From contig NZ_AP025730.1 in NCBI RefSeq assembly GCF_023734135.1, forward strand, positions 4,898,001-4,962,000: DNA of 64,000 nt, given 5' to 3'. This DNA comes from Sphaerotilus microaerophilus (GTDB taxonomy: Bacteria > Pseudomonadota > Gammaproteobacteria > Burkholderiales > Burkholderiaceae_C). Both the position numbers and the translations under genes were made by a program. This document shows positions 33,435 through 42,981 of the stretch, piece after piece; positions within the stretch are counted from its first letter, which is position 1; the number at the start of each line of letters is the position of its first letter. Under the pieces are notes generated by a model, which made no database searches, was not told the DNA's origin, and saw nothing but the letters and a program-made list of their open reading frames with translations.

Positions 33435-35759
33435 ATGAATCTCAAGTCAAAACTCGCTGAGGCGCTGCAGTCTGCGGCCAAGGTCAATCGGTCCCTGATG
33501 ACCGCTCCCGCTGCGGTACTTTGGGCAGACCCTGACCGTCAGTGGCAGAAGGTCATCCCATCGCTTGCCGAGTGTGTCCCTGGTCTTTTGACCTTGGGGG
33601 ACTACGAGCCGGGGGCGAATCGAGGTCCGAGCATCTGGCTGAAGGCCGTTGTCGGCGGTGCGATACCGTTGCTCAAGCCCGGTGCGCTTCCTGTCATCTA
33701 CTTGCCTGGCATCAGCAAGGCAGACCTGAGGGCTATCGAGTCATGTCCCCGGGACCTGCAGCCGCTTGCAGAGTTGCAGTATCGCGGGACGTTCTGGGGT
33801 CAGGTGAACGGGAAGGACTGGACCGTCAACGCCTTCCTGACGTCCAAGGGTGGTGGCCTCGGGTTGGACGTCGCCCAAGACAAGGTGACCCAGGAGGCGT
33901 TGGCCCAGGTACTTGATGCCGGCGTGCTGATGGAGACCACAGTGGCGGACCTCCAGGGGCGCTCCATCAACGCGGAATGGTTGCTCAGCCTTTTGGCACC
34001 GAACCCCACCCGCGACCTACTGCTGTGGATGAACGAACCATCTGTTGTTCAACATCAGTGGGGTGATGTTCTTTGGAGCGTTTTCATCAAGCGCTGCAGG
34101 TCTGATTTCGGCTTCGACCCGGTCGCAGACGGAGTGCTGGTGGCCGCCGAGCGCCTGGCCAAGGGCGAAGGCAAGTGGGCTGCGGTTGCGGTGCTGTACC
34201 GCGACTCGTTCGCCAGCTTCCCGAACGTGTACCCGCTGTTGGCGAAGGTGCAGCCACCGCAACTTGGGCTCTTCCCCGACCAGGACCAGTTGGCCGGCTA
34301 CCCGCAGGCCAACGAGCAAGGTGAGGGCGCGCTCCGCTACGCCCTGTCGGCATGCGCAAGCATGGATGCCGCTCAGGCCCGCTCTGCTGTGGTCTCCGCG
34401 GAGAAGGAGCACGGGCTGCGCCGCGGCTGGCTGTGGTCACGCATGGGGCGGTCGCCGTTGGCTACCGCGCTGGAACACCTTGCGGACGTCGCCCAGAGAA
34501 GTGCCGCTCTTCCCATCGGGCGGACACCGGCAGAGCTGGCGGCGAGCTACCAAGAAACTGGCTGGCAAGTCGACCAAGCTGCGTTGAAGGCACTTAGCTG
34601 CGCCCATGCCAAGAGCGACGCGGAGCCCGTTGGTGCAGCGTTGCGGGCGATGTATCTGCCCTGGTTGGAGGAGTCCGCCAGGAGGCTGCAGGACGCCGTC
34701 AAGGGCACAGGGGGCCTGACCGTGCTGCCGACTCAAGACACCGAACACCTGCCGGAGGGGGTTTGTACGGTCTTCGTCGACGGCCTGCGCTATGACGTCG
34801 CCAAACTGCTGGAGCAGCGCCTTTCGTCGCAGGGCAAGACTCGCCTTGAAGCGCAGTGGACCAGCATGCCTTCGGTCACGGCATCTGGAAAGGCCTGGTG
34901 CTCGCCGGTGGCCAACCTCGTCGCAGGGACTGCAGACGACGTTGACTTCGAACCCAGGGTGGCTGCCGACGGCAAACCGCTGTCGGGCCACAACCTCCGT
35001 AGGCTGCTGGCCGAACAAGGTGTGGCACCCTTGGAGAAGCACGAGACGGGTGACTCGCAAGGTCGCGCCTGGACCGAGGCCGGTGACCTGGACCACTATG
35101 GGCACGAACATGGTCTTCGCCTCGCGCGGGACATGACGACCCAGCTCGACCAAGTTGTTGAGCGCATCGCAGAGTTGGCCGATGCCGGCTGGAAGCGTAT
35201 CCGTATCGTCACCGACCACGGTTGGCTGCTTGTCCCTGGCGGGCTACCGAAGTCCGAACTTGCGAAGCACCAGGCCGAGACGCGGTGGGGACGCTGCGCC
35301 GTACTCAAGGACAGCGCCCACGGCACGCCGCTGACCTTCGGCTGGGACTGGTGTAAAGCCGTGCAAGTGGCTTACGCCCCAGGGGTGACCAACTTCATTG
35401 CGGGCGCAGACTACGCGCACGGCGGCATCAGCCTGCAGGAGTGCCTTGTCCCCGTCCTGCAGCTGGAATGCGCCGGCGCAGCCGCGCCAGGAACAGCGGT
35501 GACGATTCAGTCGGTCAGCTGGAAGGGTCTGCGATGCACGGTGGTGGTGGCGGGCGCCTCGCCGGGCCAGCGGGTGGACATCCGGACGAAGGCGGCGCTG
35601 GCCTCCAGCTCGCTGGCAGCAAGCAAGCCCATCGACGGCGGCAAGGCCAGTCTCGCGGTGGCGGATGATGAGCAAATGGGTACAGCAGCCGTGGTGGTGG
35701 TGCTTGGTGCTGACGGTGAGGTCCTGCAGAAGCGGTCCACTACGGTAGGAGAAAAGTGA
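33435..35759 (+). CDS. pglZ: BREX phosphatase-like protein PglZ (type B)
   Basis: The start is set at the ATG at 33435, ten bases after the preceding stop, giving MNLKSKLAEALQSAAKVNRS; longer frames run back into the preceding gene. The 774-residue product carries alkaline-phosphatase superfamily motifs of PglZ: CTVFVDGLRYDVAK (Asp449) and RIVTDHGWLLVPGGLP (Asp594, His595), plus ADYAHGGISLQECLVPVL near the end. PglZ is an essential BREX component; it is related to metal-dependent phosphatases or nucleases and interacts with PglX. It looks complete. Its separation from pglX by four genes is unusual in size but known as an insertion spot in BREX loci. Confidence 0.92.
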   Translation: MNLKSKLAEALQSAAKVNRSLMTAPAAVLWADPDRQWQKVIPSLAECVPGLLTLGDYEPGANRGPSIWLKAVVGGAIPLLKPGALPVIYLPGISKADLRAIESCPRDLQPLAELQYRGTFWGQVNGKDWTVNAFLTSKGGGLGLDVAQDKVTQEALAQVLDAGVLMETTVADLQGRSINAEWLLSLLAPNPTRDLLLWMNEPSVVQHQWGDVLWSVFIKRCRSDFGFDPVADGVLVAAERLAKGEGKWAAVAVLYRDSFASFPNVYPLLAKVQPPQLGLFPDQDQLAGYPQANEQGEGALRYALSACASMDAAQARSAVVSAEKEHGLRRGWLWSRMGRSPLATALEHLADVAQRSAALPIGRTPAELAASYQETGWQVDQAALKALSCAHAKSDAEPVGAALRAMYLPWLEESARRLQDAVKGTGGLTVLPTQDTEHLPEGVCTVFVDGLRYDVAKLLEQRLSSQGKTRLEAQWTSMPSVTASGKAWCSPVANLVAGTADDVDFEPRVAADGKPLSGHNLRRLLAEQGVAPLEKHETGDSQGRAWTEAGDLDHYGHEHGLRLARDMTTQLDQVVERIAELADAGWKRIRIVTDHGWLLVPGGLPKSELAKHQAETRWGRCAVLKDSAHGTPLTFGWDWCKAVQVAYAPGVTNFIAGADYAHGGISLQECLVPVLQLECAGAAAPGTAVTIQSVSWKGLRCTVVVAGASPGQRVDIRTKAALASSSLAASKPIDGGKASLAVADDEQMGTAAVVVVLGADGEVLQKRSTTVGEK

Positions 35760-35761
35760 CG

Positions 35762-37807
35762 ATGCAACTCGACGAACTGGACCGCAAGGCCACAACCGCC
35801 TACGAGGGCTACGTGGTGCGCAAGGACTTGGTGCGCACCTTCAGCCGCCAGTTCCCGGTGCCGACCTACGTGGTCGAGTTCCTGCTTGGCCGCTACTGCG
35901 CCACGACGGACGAGGCTGAAATCCAGGAAGGCCTGGACATCGTGCAGCGGCAGCTGGGCTCCCGCACCGTCAAGGCGGGCGAGGAGGAGCTGTTCAAGGC
36001 CCGTGCCCGTGAGTCAGGGTCCGTCAAAATTATCGACATCATCACAGCGCGGCTGGACTCGAAGACGGATTCCTACGTCGCCAGTCTGCCCAGCCTCCGG
36101 CTGACGGATGTGCGCTTGACCCCCGAGTTGGTCAAGGAACATGAGCGGATGCTCACCGGCGGCTTCTACGCTGAGGTGACGCTGGGCTACGACGCCTCGA
36201 TAGCCCAGGAGAAAGGCGGCCGGCCCTTCGGAGTGGATGCCCTGCGTGCCATCCAGCTGTCCAAGCGCGAGGTGCTGGACGAGCTGGCCAGGGGACGCGA
36301 GCAATTCACGACGGCCGAGTGGCGTGACCTGCTGCTGCGCAGCGTCGGCTTTGAACCGGAAACCCTGGCGGAGCGGGCCAAGGATGCGTTGCTGCTGCGC
36401 ATGGTGCCGTTCGTCGAGCGCAACTACAACCTCGTCGAGCTGGGGCCACGCGGCACCGGCAAGTCGCATCTGTTCCAACAGGTTTCGCCGTATGCGCACC
36501 TCATCTCAGGCGGCAAGGCCACCGTGGCGCGCATGTTTGTCAACAACGCCAGCGGCCAACGTGGCTTGGTGTGCCAGTACGACGTGGTCTGCTTCGACGA
36601 AGTGTCGGGCGTCTCCTTCGACCAGAAGGACGGCGTCAACATCATGAAGGGATACATGGAGAGCGGGGAGTTCTCCCGTGGCAAGGAAAGCATCCGCGCG
36701 GACGGCTCCATCGTGCTGGTCGGCAACTTCGACGTTGACGTTGAGCACCAGCAGCGCATCGGTCACCTGTTCGGCCCATTGCCGCCCGAGATGCGCGACG
36801 ACACGGCCTTCATGGACCGCATCCACTGCTTCCTGCCCGGCTGGGACGTGCCCAAGCTGAACCCGGGGCTGTTCACCCAGCACTTCGGATTGGTCAGCGA
36901 CTTCCTGTCCGAGTGCTTCACGCAGCTGCGTGGCCAAAGCCGGGTTTCGACCTTGCAGGGCCGCGTCTACTGGGGCGGTGCGCTCTCCGGTCGGGACCTC
37001 AACGGTGTCAACAAGACCGTCAGCGGCCTGCTGAAGCTGCTGTACCCGAACGCGGAGACGCCGGTCAGCGACGAGGACCTGGAATGGGCCGTTCGGCTCG
37101 CGCTGGAAGTGCGGCGGCGGGTCAAGGAGCAGCAGAAGCGCATCGGCGCTGCCGAGTTCCGCAACACCCACTTCAGCTACACGATGGGTGCCGAAGGCGT
37201 CGAGAAGTTCGTCTCTACGCCTGAGCTGCAGAGCCAGGGGGGCATCGGCGACGAGCCGCTGGAGTGCGGGCAGATTTGGACATTAAGTCCGGGCGGCCAG
37301 GATGAACATCCCGGTTTGTTCCGCCTGGAGGCGACCGAAGGGCCGGGCAGTGGCGTGAGGGTTCTCAACAACCCGGTGCCCGCGCCGTTCAAAGAGTCGA
37401 TTCGTTGCGCCGAGCAAAACCTCTATGCGCGCTCTCAGCAACTTGTTGGCGACCGGGACCCGAGGTCGCACGAGTTCTCGGTGCAACTGCGTGGCTTCGA
37501 TGCAGCCAAATCTGGCGCCAAGACCGGCGTGGCCGCGCTCATCGCGTTGTCCAGCGCGCTGCTGAAGAAGTCTGTCCGCGGTGGCCTGGTGGTGGTCGGC
37601 GAGGTGACCCTGGGCGGCACCATCGAGCCCACCCACAACGCTGTGACGCTGGCCGAAATCGCGGTCGAGAAGGGCGCCAAGTCCCTCCTGTTGCCTGTCT
37701 CGTGCCGTCGGCAGTTGTTCGACCTGTCCGACGAGATGGCGACCAAGCTCGATATCGAGTTCTATCAAGACGGGCGGGATGCGTTGTTGAAGGCGCTGGC
37801 TGACTGA
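35762..37807 (+). CDS. brxL: BREX Lon-like protein BrxL
   Basis: The ATG at 35762 is preferred over an overlapping GTG at 35756 because GGAG lies about ten bases before it. The 681-residue product has the AAA Walker A motif GPRGTGKS (residues 228-235, Lys234), Walker B YDVVCFDEVSG and a Lon-type C-terminal domain with TGVAALIALSSALL and TLGGTIEPTHNAVTLAEIAVEKGAKSLLLP. BrxL forms DNA-binding ring assemblies and is the effector-like last gene of type 1 BREX; despite the Lon-like fold, proteolysis has not been needed in studied systems. The normal catalytic Ser of Lon is not obvious here. It is coupled to pglZ and closes the operon. Confidence 0.93.
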   Translation: MQLDELDRKATTAYEGYVVRKDLVRTFSRQFPVPTYVVEFLLGRYCATTDEAEIQEGLDIVQRQLGSRTVKAGEEELFKARARESGSVKIIDIITARLDSKTDSYVASLPSLRLTDVRLTPELVKEHERMLTGGFYAEVTLGYDASIAQEKGGRPFGVDALRAIQLSKREVLDELARGREQFTTAEWRDLLLRSVGFEPETLAERAKDALLLRMVPFVERNYNLVELGPRGTGKSHLFQQVSPYAHLISGGKATVARMFVNNASGQRGLVCQYDVVCFDEVSGVSFDQKDGVNIMKGYMESGEFSRGKESIRADGSIVLVGNFDVDVEHQQRIGHLFGPLPPEMRDDTAFMDRIHCFLPGWDVPKLNPGLFTQHFGLVSDFLSECFTQLRGQSRVSTLQGRVYWGGALSGRDLNGVNKTVSGLLKLLYPNAETPVSDEDLEWAVRLALEVRRRVKEQQKRIGAAEFRNTHFSYTMGAEGVEKFVSTPELQSQGGIGDEPLECGQIWTLSPGGQDEHPGLFRLEATEGPGSGVRVLNNPVPAPFKESIRCAEQNLYARSQQLVGDRDPRSHEFSVQLRGFDAAKSGAKTGVAALIALSSALLKKSVRGGLVVVGEVTLGGTIEPTHNAVTLAEIAVEKGAKSLLLPVSCRRQLFDLSDEMATKLDIEFYQDGRDALLKALAD

Positions 37808-39324
37808 TGGCACGACCCTCGACAGTGAGCGGTCCGGCGCACGCGCTGAGGGGTAGGTGCGCGCCTGCAGCCATCAGGGTCACCAACCTCTCCGACCTTC
37901 CGGGAGTTCGTCCGTGCCCGTGTAAGGTCGGACAGCAGCACGGGGCTGCATGACTCTTCTCTAACGTCGGAGAGCTCGACCACCCTACGTATTGCCGTCC
38001 CCTTCCTGGCCCCCTCTGCACGCGCGTAGCCTCCCTATGCTCACCGATGGCGCGGTGCTGCCCGGCCAGCCCTTCAGACAGGCCCTCCTGCCCACCCCAA
38101 GGCTGCAATCGGGACCGGTGTCGTGCCCGCATTGGCGCTCGACGGAGCGATGACGAGGACCTTGGGGGGAGAGTTTCCTGAGACCCCGGGTGCCCATTCG
38201 CCGCAATCCTGTGCGGCATCAGGTGTAACGCCTGCCGATACTCCTGCCTGGCGTCGCCAGTGACCTCAAGCCTGGCATGGCCGAGTCAGCCTTGCAGGGC
38301 AGACATCGTGCCCGACGCTCGCTCCCGTGAGGCATCTTCGCAGGCCGCGAGCGAAGCGCCGCGGGTGGAGCCCACCCGAGGTATGGCACTTCCTCTGATG
38401 TGACCTCGAGGTGGGTGGCCCCGGCTATGCCGACTGTATGCCTCGCGCAGCGGCTTTGAGCTGGTCGTCCCTACCGCAGAACGAAGTCCTGGGAGGCGCA
38501 TCTGATGGAGCCGCTTCAGGCGACTTGCTTGGCAACCGGCCAGTCGCCTGCGCAGGTGACTGGCGAGGAGCCGGTGTGGTGCCGTGCAAGGGCGTCACCA
38601 AGCTCTATCGTGGGTGCTTCGCACGTTGTAGTCAGGTTGCGCTGGGTGGCTGTTCCCTGGCTTGCTCGTCGGCGTACTTGCGGGAGTTGTGCGGGCGGGC
38701 TTCTTGAACTCGCCTCGGGGACTTCATCGCTACTGGTGAGGGGCAGGCGGAGTTGTCCAAAGCGCAACCTGCGATGTTCCATCTTCGGCAGTTTTGCAGG
38801 CCTTGGCCGGAGGGCCCTCTCGGCGCTGGTTGCCAGGTGCCCAAGGTCTTTATCGGGCACCTCCGCTGTGCCAGCTCGGCGTGCTTCTCCAGGCTCCTGC
38901 GTGGAGCATCAACACGAAGCTGTGCTGGAGGCAGCGGCAATCCCGTTTGGCAAGTGTTGCGCTGCAGCTCGGCTTGCTTAGGTGAAGCACCGGAGGCGAC
39001 GTGGCGGCGAAGTCCGCGTCGCTCGGGATGCATACCCGCAGTCACCTTCCTGGTTGCCCGGGTGCCACCGGCACCCAACCCCTCGCCGGTGTCGTGTAGG
39101 TTGGTCGCCGTGCACGTTGGAGACGTTCGGACTGCGCCTGCGAGACACACGACTTGATTGGGATGGGAGCTGAGCGGCACAGAAAACGGACGGGTCTACG
39201 GCGTAGCGCCGCTTCGCGACACCCACGCGTGGCGGCGACTGGGCCCAGGTGGAACATCGGCCGAGAGGTGTATTTGTCCAGGCCGGCGGCTGCGAAGGTC
39301 GAGGTCGCAAGCCGCCGGAGCTGG
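37808..39324. other. 1.5-kb stretch without a convincing gene after the BREX operon
   Basis: All frames have poor codon patterns and no ribosome sites or family features. Inverted repeats are present: CCGACCTT (37892-37899) with AAGGTCGG (37924-37931), which may end brxL transcription though no T-run follows, and CCAGTCGCC/GGTGACTGG around a 6-base loop (38540-38563). It may be decayed coding sequence or hold an unrecognised RNA. Confidence 0.4.
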
Positions 39325-40266
39325 TCAACGAGGGAAGTCCGGGCTGCGAATCCCTTCGAGGAACCATGGACCCACAGTCAGCTTCAGTGAGCCGCGCGTC
39401 TTCAGCAGCTTGGCTGCTACCTTTGGCGACGCGTAGCCAGTGAAGTCGAACTCGTACCCCGAGAAGCTCTCGCCGCTGTGGCCTGTGAGTTCCGTCGGTT
39501 CTGCGTCGACAAGCTCCTCGGCCTCGGCAACGGTGAGGTTGAGCTCAGCCGCCAGCGCTTCGGCCAACGTCCGTTCTCGCTCATGCTCCGGTTCGAACTC
39601 TCGCCAGGCTTGGCGCACCGCGCGGACTACGTGCGGGCCGTAACCTTCGAAGTAGTCCTCCACCTCGCGTTTGGTCGAGGCGGAGAGGGGGAAGCTATCG
39701 TCGCGCAGGATGTCCTCGGCAAGGTCGCCAACCGGGTCATTGCGGTCACGTTGAGTCTCGAGCCAACGATGGAACCGGGACCGAGCCGCATCGCGAGCGG
39801 CTCGGGCTGCTCTCGCCTGCGCTTCGAGGACATTCGGCGCACCGTCCGGCCGAAGCTTCCGTCCACGCTCATGCGGTGGCAGCTGGTTCCAACTGGCTAG
39901 GTTCGATAGGAATTTCTCGCCGTCCTTTCCATCTGTGTGATAGCTGGCGGGCACCAAGTGGTCCAGCGGCCAGAAGACGTCACACCTGGCGCAATAGCAC
40001 TTCGAGGGGTCGCTTTCGGACACATCCCCGTGTAGGTAGTACCGGTAGCCACCCATGGGGAGCGGCCGAGCGACCGGCGCGGAAGCGGCAGCAGCAGCAG
40101 CAGTCTGAGCACCGCTGTGCTTTGCCAGCAAAGACCAGTTTGTGAAGCCGTTCTGGCCTGCAATGCGGTCCAGCGCTTCGCTGTGGGTGATGCTGAGTTC
40201 GCGACTGAGCTTCTTGGCTTCACGACGGAAGCGCTCAAGCTGCGCAGAGGAAAAAGAAGTAGCCAT
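39325..40266 (-). CDS. Unknown protein with a Cys-rich zinc-type motif
   Basis: The ATG at 40264-40266 gives a 313-residue product; the open frame upstream is unlikely to be coding because it runs through the divergent promoter area. Residues 1-50 (SFSSAQLERFRREAKKLSREL, then LDRIAGQNGFTNWSLLAKH) form a short N-terminal helical domain seen in plasmid and phage proteins of unknown role. A C-x-C-x-x-C motif follows (KCYCARCDVFWPLDHLVP), probably binding zinc. The rest is charged and helical with many Arg/Glu residues, then an EFDFTGY strand near the end. I can give no function. It lies between BREX and the toxin-antitoxin genes. Confidence 0.6.
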   Translation of the reverse strand: MATSFSSAQLERFRREAKKLSRELSITHSEALDRIAGQNGFTNWSLLAKHSGAQTAAAAAASAPVARPLPMGGYRYYLHGDVSESDPSKCYCARCDVFWPLDHLVPASYHTDGKDGEKFLSNLASWNQLPPHERGRKLRPDGAPNVLEAQARAARAARDAARSRFHRWLETQRDRNDPVGDLAEDILRDDSFPLSASTKREVEDYFEGYGPHVVRAVRQAWREFEPEHERERTLAEALAAELNLTVAEAEELVDAEPTELTGHSGESFSGYEFDFTGYASPKVAAKLLKTRGSLKLTVGPWFLEGIRSPDFPR

Positions 40267-40633
40267 GACTTGACTCCGCGGTCGCGGTGACTTCGATGCG
40301 CCCACACACCGAGCCAGCAGCGACCATTGGAAGGTCAAGGCAAGACTCGTCTCAGAAGAAGTTCTCGCTGTCGATACGACTGCGCCTTGTGGGCGGGCAA
40401 GCCGGCGGGACGGCTCAAGCTGGAGTGTAGTGCCACGGCGGACATGACGCGGTCCATACGCTGTGTCCGGAGGTCTACGGCCCTCACGCGCCGACGGCCA
40501 GCCGACACCGCTTGTGGGGCTGGTCCTCGGCAGCAGCAGTGCTCTGAGCACCAAGGCATGTAGCTGGCGTGACTCGTCGTGGAGCGGCGCGCGTGGGGCG
40601 GCGCTCGAGCTCGCAAACCTGATGCTCGAAGAA
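40267..40633. other. 367-bp intergenic stretch between two divergent genes
   Basis: It lies between the unknown minus-strand gene and the higBA control region. I see no gene, hairpin terminator or repeat in it. Confidence 0.4.
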
Positions 40634-40691
40634 CCGTCTTTACACATGGTGTAAAGACGGTCTTGACGCATGCGGCCTGTCGCTCTAAAAT
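40634..40691 (+). promoter_or_regulatory. higBA promoter with a perfect palindromic operator
   Basis: CCGTCTTTACAC (40634-40645) and GTGTAAAGACGG (40649-40660) form a perfect 12-bp-armed palindrome around ATG. TTGACG (40663-40668), a 17-bp spacer and TAAAAT (40686-40691) make a near-consensus sigma-70 promoter directly after it. The palindrome is a natural operator for the HigA-type antitoxin. The expected transcription start is at or next to the toxin ATG at 40698. Confidence 0.8.
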
Positions 40692-40697
40692 ATCTGC

Positions 40698-40994
40698 ATG
40701 GAAGTTGAGTTCGACGATGACGACCTAGACCGCTTGGAGACCGATGCCCAGTTCACCGCTGGGCATTCGCAGGAGGTTGTGCGGGCCTATCGAAGACGTA
40801 TGCAGCAGATTCGTGCTTTCAGAGATGAGCGTGACTTTTTGGCTGTCAGGTCGCTGAACTTTGAAAAACTCAAGGGAAACAGAGCAGGACAACATTCAAT
40901 TCGACTGAATTTGCAGTGGCGACTCATTCTGGAAGTTCGGGGTGACCACCCATGCAAAGTCATCGGAATTATTGAAATTGTCGACTATCACTAG
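40698..40994 (+). CDS. higB: HigB-type RelE/ParE-superfamily toxin
   Basis: The 98-residue product has the usual HigB layout: YRRRMQQIRAFRDERDFLAVRSLNFEKLKGNRAGQHSIRLNLQWRL, split here as a helix, the LNFEKLKG segment with basic active-site residues, then HSIRLNLQWRLILEV and a final IIEIVDYH strand. HigB toxins are ribosome-dependent mRNA endonucleases. The toxin comes before its antitoxin, as in higBA. No ribosome site precedes the ATG, and the promoter spacing suggests a leaderless mRNA. The antitoxin gene follows after 14 bp. Confidence 0.88.
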   Translation: MEVEFDDDDLDRLETDAQFTAGHSQEVVRAYRRRMQQIRAFRDERDFLAVRSLNFEKLKGNRAGQHSIRLNLQWRLILEVRGDHPCKVIGIIEIVDYH

Positions 40995-41008
40995 AATCTG
41001 GAGAGACC

Positions 41009-42127
41009 ATGAACGCACGCGTGCCTGCTGAAGTATTCCCGCCAGGAGATTTCCTGCGGGAGGAGCTGGAAGCGCGGGAGTGGAGCCAGCAAGAGCTGGC
41101 AGATATTCTTGACCGACCGCCCCGCCTGATTAGCGAAATCATTGCTGGGAAGCGCGCCATCACGCCTGAAACCGCGAAGGGTCTGGGTGACGCCTTCAGT
41201 ACTTCGCCCGACTATTGGATGAACTTGGAGAGTCAGTATCAGCTCTCGAAGGTGAAGATTCCTAACGACAACGTCGCCCGCAAGGCTCGGCTTTACGACA
41301 AATTTCCGGTCAGGGAAATGCTGCGCCGCGGCTGGGTCCGCGCTAGCGAAAATATCGATGTCCTAGAGCAGAGGTTTTGCGCATTCTTTTCGATTCCGGA
41401 CATCTCTGCGGAGCTTGAGCTCAGCCACAGCGCTAAGAAGACCCACGCGACCCTGAATGCCACACCGTTGCAGTTGGCATGGTTGTTCCGTGTGAAGGCC
41501 ATGGCCAGTCAACAGGTTGTGCCGGCATATTCCCGCGCCAAGCTCTTGGCGGCGTTGGACAAGCTCAAGACCCTTCTCCTCTCGCCGGAGGAGGTTCGTC
41601 ACGTTCCTCGCATCCTCGCTGAGGCGGGCGTTCGCCTCGTGTTGGTGGAGCCGATGGCGGGGTCCAAGATGGACGGTGCCTGCTTCTGGCTTGAGGATGA
41701 CAAGCCTGTCATCGGTATGTCGCTGCGCTTCGACCGCATCGACAACTTCTGGTTTGTCCTGCGGCATGAGATTGAGCACGTGCTGCGCGAGGACGGGAAG
41801 GCAAACAGCCAAGCCGTCATTGACACCGACGTCGGTGATGACAAGGCGGAACTGCCGGAGTGCGAACGACTTGCCAACGCTGCGGGGGCAGAGTTCTGTG
41901 TGTCTTCGGCCGAGCTTGAGAATTTTGTCGCGCGTGTTCAGCCGTACTTTTCCGAAGAGAAGGTGCTTCGCTTCGCGCAGCGAATCAACGTCCACCCGGG
42001 ATTGGTGGTCGGGCAGCTCCAGCGCAAGCTGGGTCGGCACGACTTCTTGCGCAAGCACCAAGTGAAGGTGCGAGCACTCGTCCTGCCGTCCGCCGATGCT
42101 GACGGTTGGGGCTCGTTCTCTGAGTAA
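41009..42127 (+). CDS. higA: HigA-type antitoxin fused to an ImmA/IrrE-type metallopeptidase domain
   Basis: Residues about 8-75 are a HigA/XRE helix-turn-helix: VFPPGDFLREELEAREWSQ, then ELADILDRPPRLISEIIAGKR and the LGDAFSTSPDYWMNLESQYQ helix typical of HigA. The C-terminal part is an ImmA/IrrE-type domain with the zinc motif H253-E-I-E-H257 in VLRHEIEHVLRE and a downstream ERLANAAGAEFCV helix. Plain HigA proteins are about 100 residues; this one has 372. The N-terminal half should neutralise HigB and repress at the 27-bp palindrome; the peptidase part might release repression or destroy the antitoxin under stress, as ImmA does to ImmR. That last link is inference. Confidence 0.85.
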   Translation: MNARVPAEVFPPGDFLREELEAREWSQQELADILDRPPRLISEIIAGKRAITPETAKGLGDAFSTSPDYWMNLESQYQLSKVKIPNDNVARKARLYDKFPVREMLRRGWVRASENIDVLEQRFCAFFSIPDISAELELSHSAKKTHATLNATPLQLAWLFRVKAMASQQVVPAYSRAKLLAALDKLKTLLLSPEEVRHVPRILAEAGVRLVLVEPMAGSKMDGACFWLEDDKPVIGMSLRFDRIDNFWFVLRHEIEHVLREDGKANSQAVIDTDVGDDKAELPECERLANAAGAEFCVSSAELENFVARVQPYFSEEKVLRFAQRINVHPGLVVGQLQRKLGRHDFLRKHQVKVRALVLPSADADGWGSFSE

Positions 42128-42152
42128 TCACAACATTGCGTTGGGAGTTGCT

Positions 42153-42638
42153 ATGACGGCGTATGCGAATCAGGTGAAATCCTACATTGAGCAATACAAG
42201 GCGGAAGTTGGCGGCGATGGCCTGCTTGACCCGCATGAGGTTGCAGAGTGGGCGTACAAGCGCGGGTTGCACAAGCCGAGCATTCGGACTGTCGTGGACG
42301 CCATCGCCTCGGACATCTCACAGTTCTTCCGCGAAGAATTCCGTACCAATCAGGATGGCCAGCGCTACCGGGCCAAGCATGCCGTGCGGTTCAAGAAGGG
42401 CGACAAGACGATGTCGCTCTGGGCCGACATGGATGACGAGAAGGCTCCGCGAGACCATTTCGTCAGGTCCTTCGCTCAGCGACGCCAGCAGATTGTTGGC
42501 GACTGCTTTCAGCTCAAGACCGACGTGGACGTCTACAACGGCAAGAACGCGACTGCCCAGCCAATCCAAGTCCCTCTCGACTTCACGCTTGACGTTGAGG
42601 AACTGCAGTTGCCTCTCAAGGGCAAGAAGGCTGCGTGA
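42153..42638 (+). CDS. Unknown protein downstream of higBA
   Basis: The ATG at 42153 follows TTGGGAGTTGCT, a usable ribosome site; upstream in-frame sequence overlaps the higA end and is not needed. The 161-residue product begins with a helical YANQVKSYIEQYKAEV segment and then LDPHEVAEWAYKRGLHKPSIRTVVDAIASDISQFFREEF, which could form a winged-helix-like or DNA-associated domain. The second half (RYRAKHAVRFKKGDKTMSLWADMD) is strand-rich. I do not recognise a named family. Its 25-bp distance from higA suggests the same transcript. Confidence 0.6.
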   Translation: MTAYANQVKSYIEQYKAEVGGDGLLDPHEVAEWAYKRGLHKPSIRTVVDAIASDISQFFREEFRTNQDGQRYRAKHAVRFKKGDKTMSLWADMDDEKAPRDHFVRSFAQRRQQIVGDCFQLKTDVDVYNGKNATAQPIQVPLDFTLDVEELQLPLKGKKAA

Positions 42639-42981
42639 GACTGAGCTTGTCTGCTGCGGCGACGCGGGGACATGCTGAAGCCAGGGCGCTGGCTACTGAA
42701 CCAAGCCATGGTGCCTGCTGGGAAGCGACTTGCGCTGCATCGCGATGCTCTGGAGTGAACGGGGCGTAGCCAAGCGACCTCAGTTCGAGCGGAGGTACGG
42801 TGAGTTCTGTACGAGCGGGGTTCGGGGCTCCCATGGCGCGGCAGAGCGGCGAACCCGCCCGGCTGGCCGAAGCTTCCAGTGAAGTTCTCGCCCACCGTCA
42901 TGTCCTTGTTGCTCAAGGGGCTCAAGTTTTCGCTCGGGCAGTCGATGTTCATCGGCTGTTACCACCGAACACGAGAATCTG
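42639..42981. other. 343-bp stretch without a convincing gene
   Basis: Short frames only, none with a ribosome site or recognisable product. No clear terminator or repeat is seen. Confidence 0.4.

Noticed and set aside
38540..38563. Integron attC-like hairpin
   Set aside because: The hairpin lacks the GTTRRRY/RYYYAAC core sites and no cassette genes adjoin it.
38411..39443. Several overlapping short frames on both strands after brxL
   Set aside because: All have poor codon character, atypical Cys/Arg/Ser-rich products and no ribosome sites.
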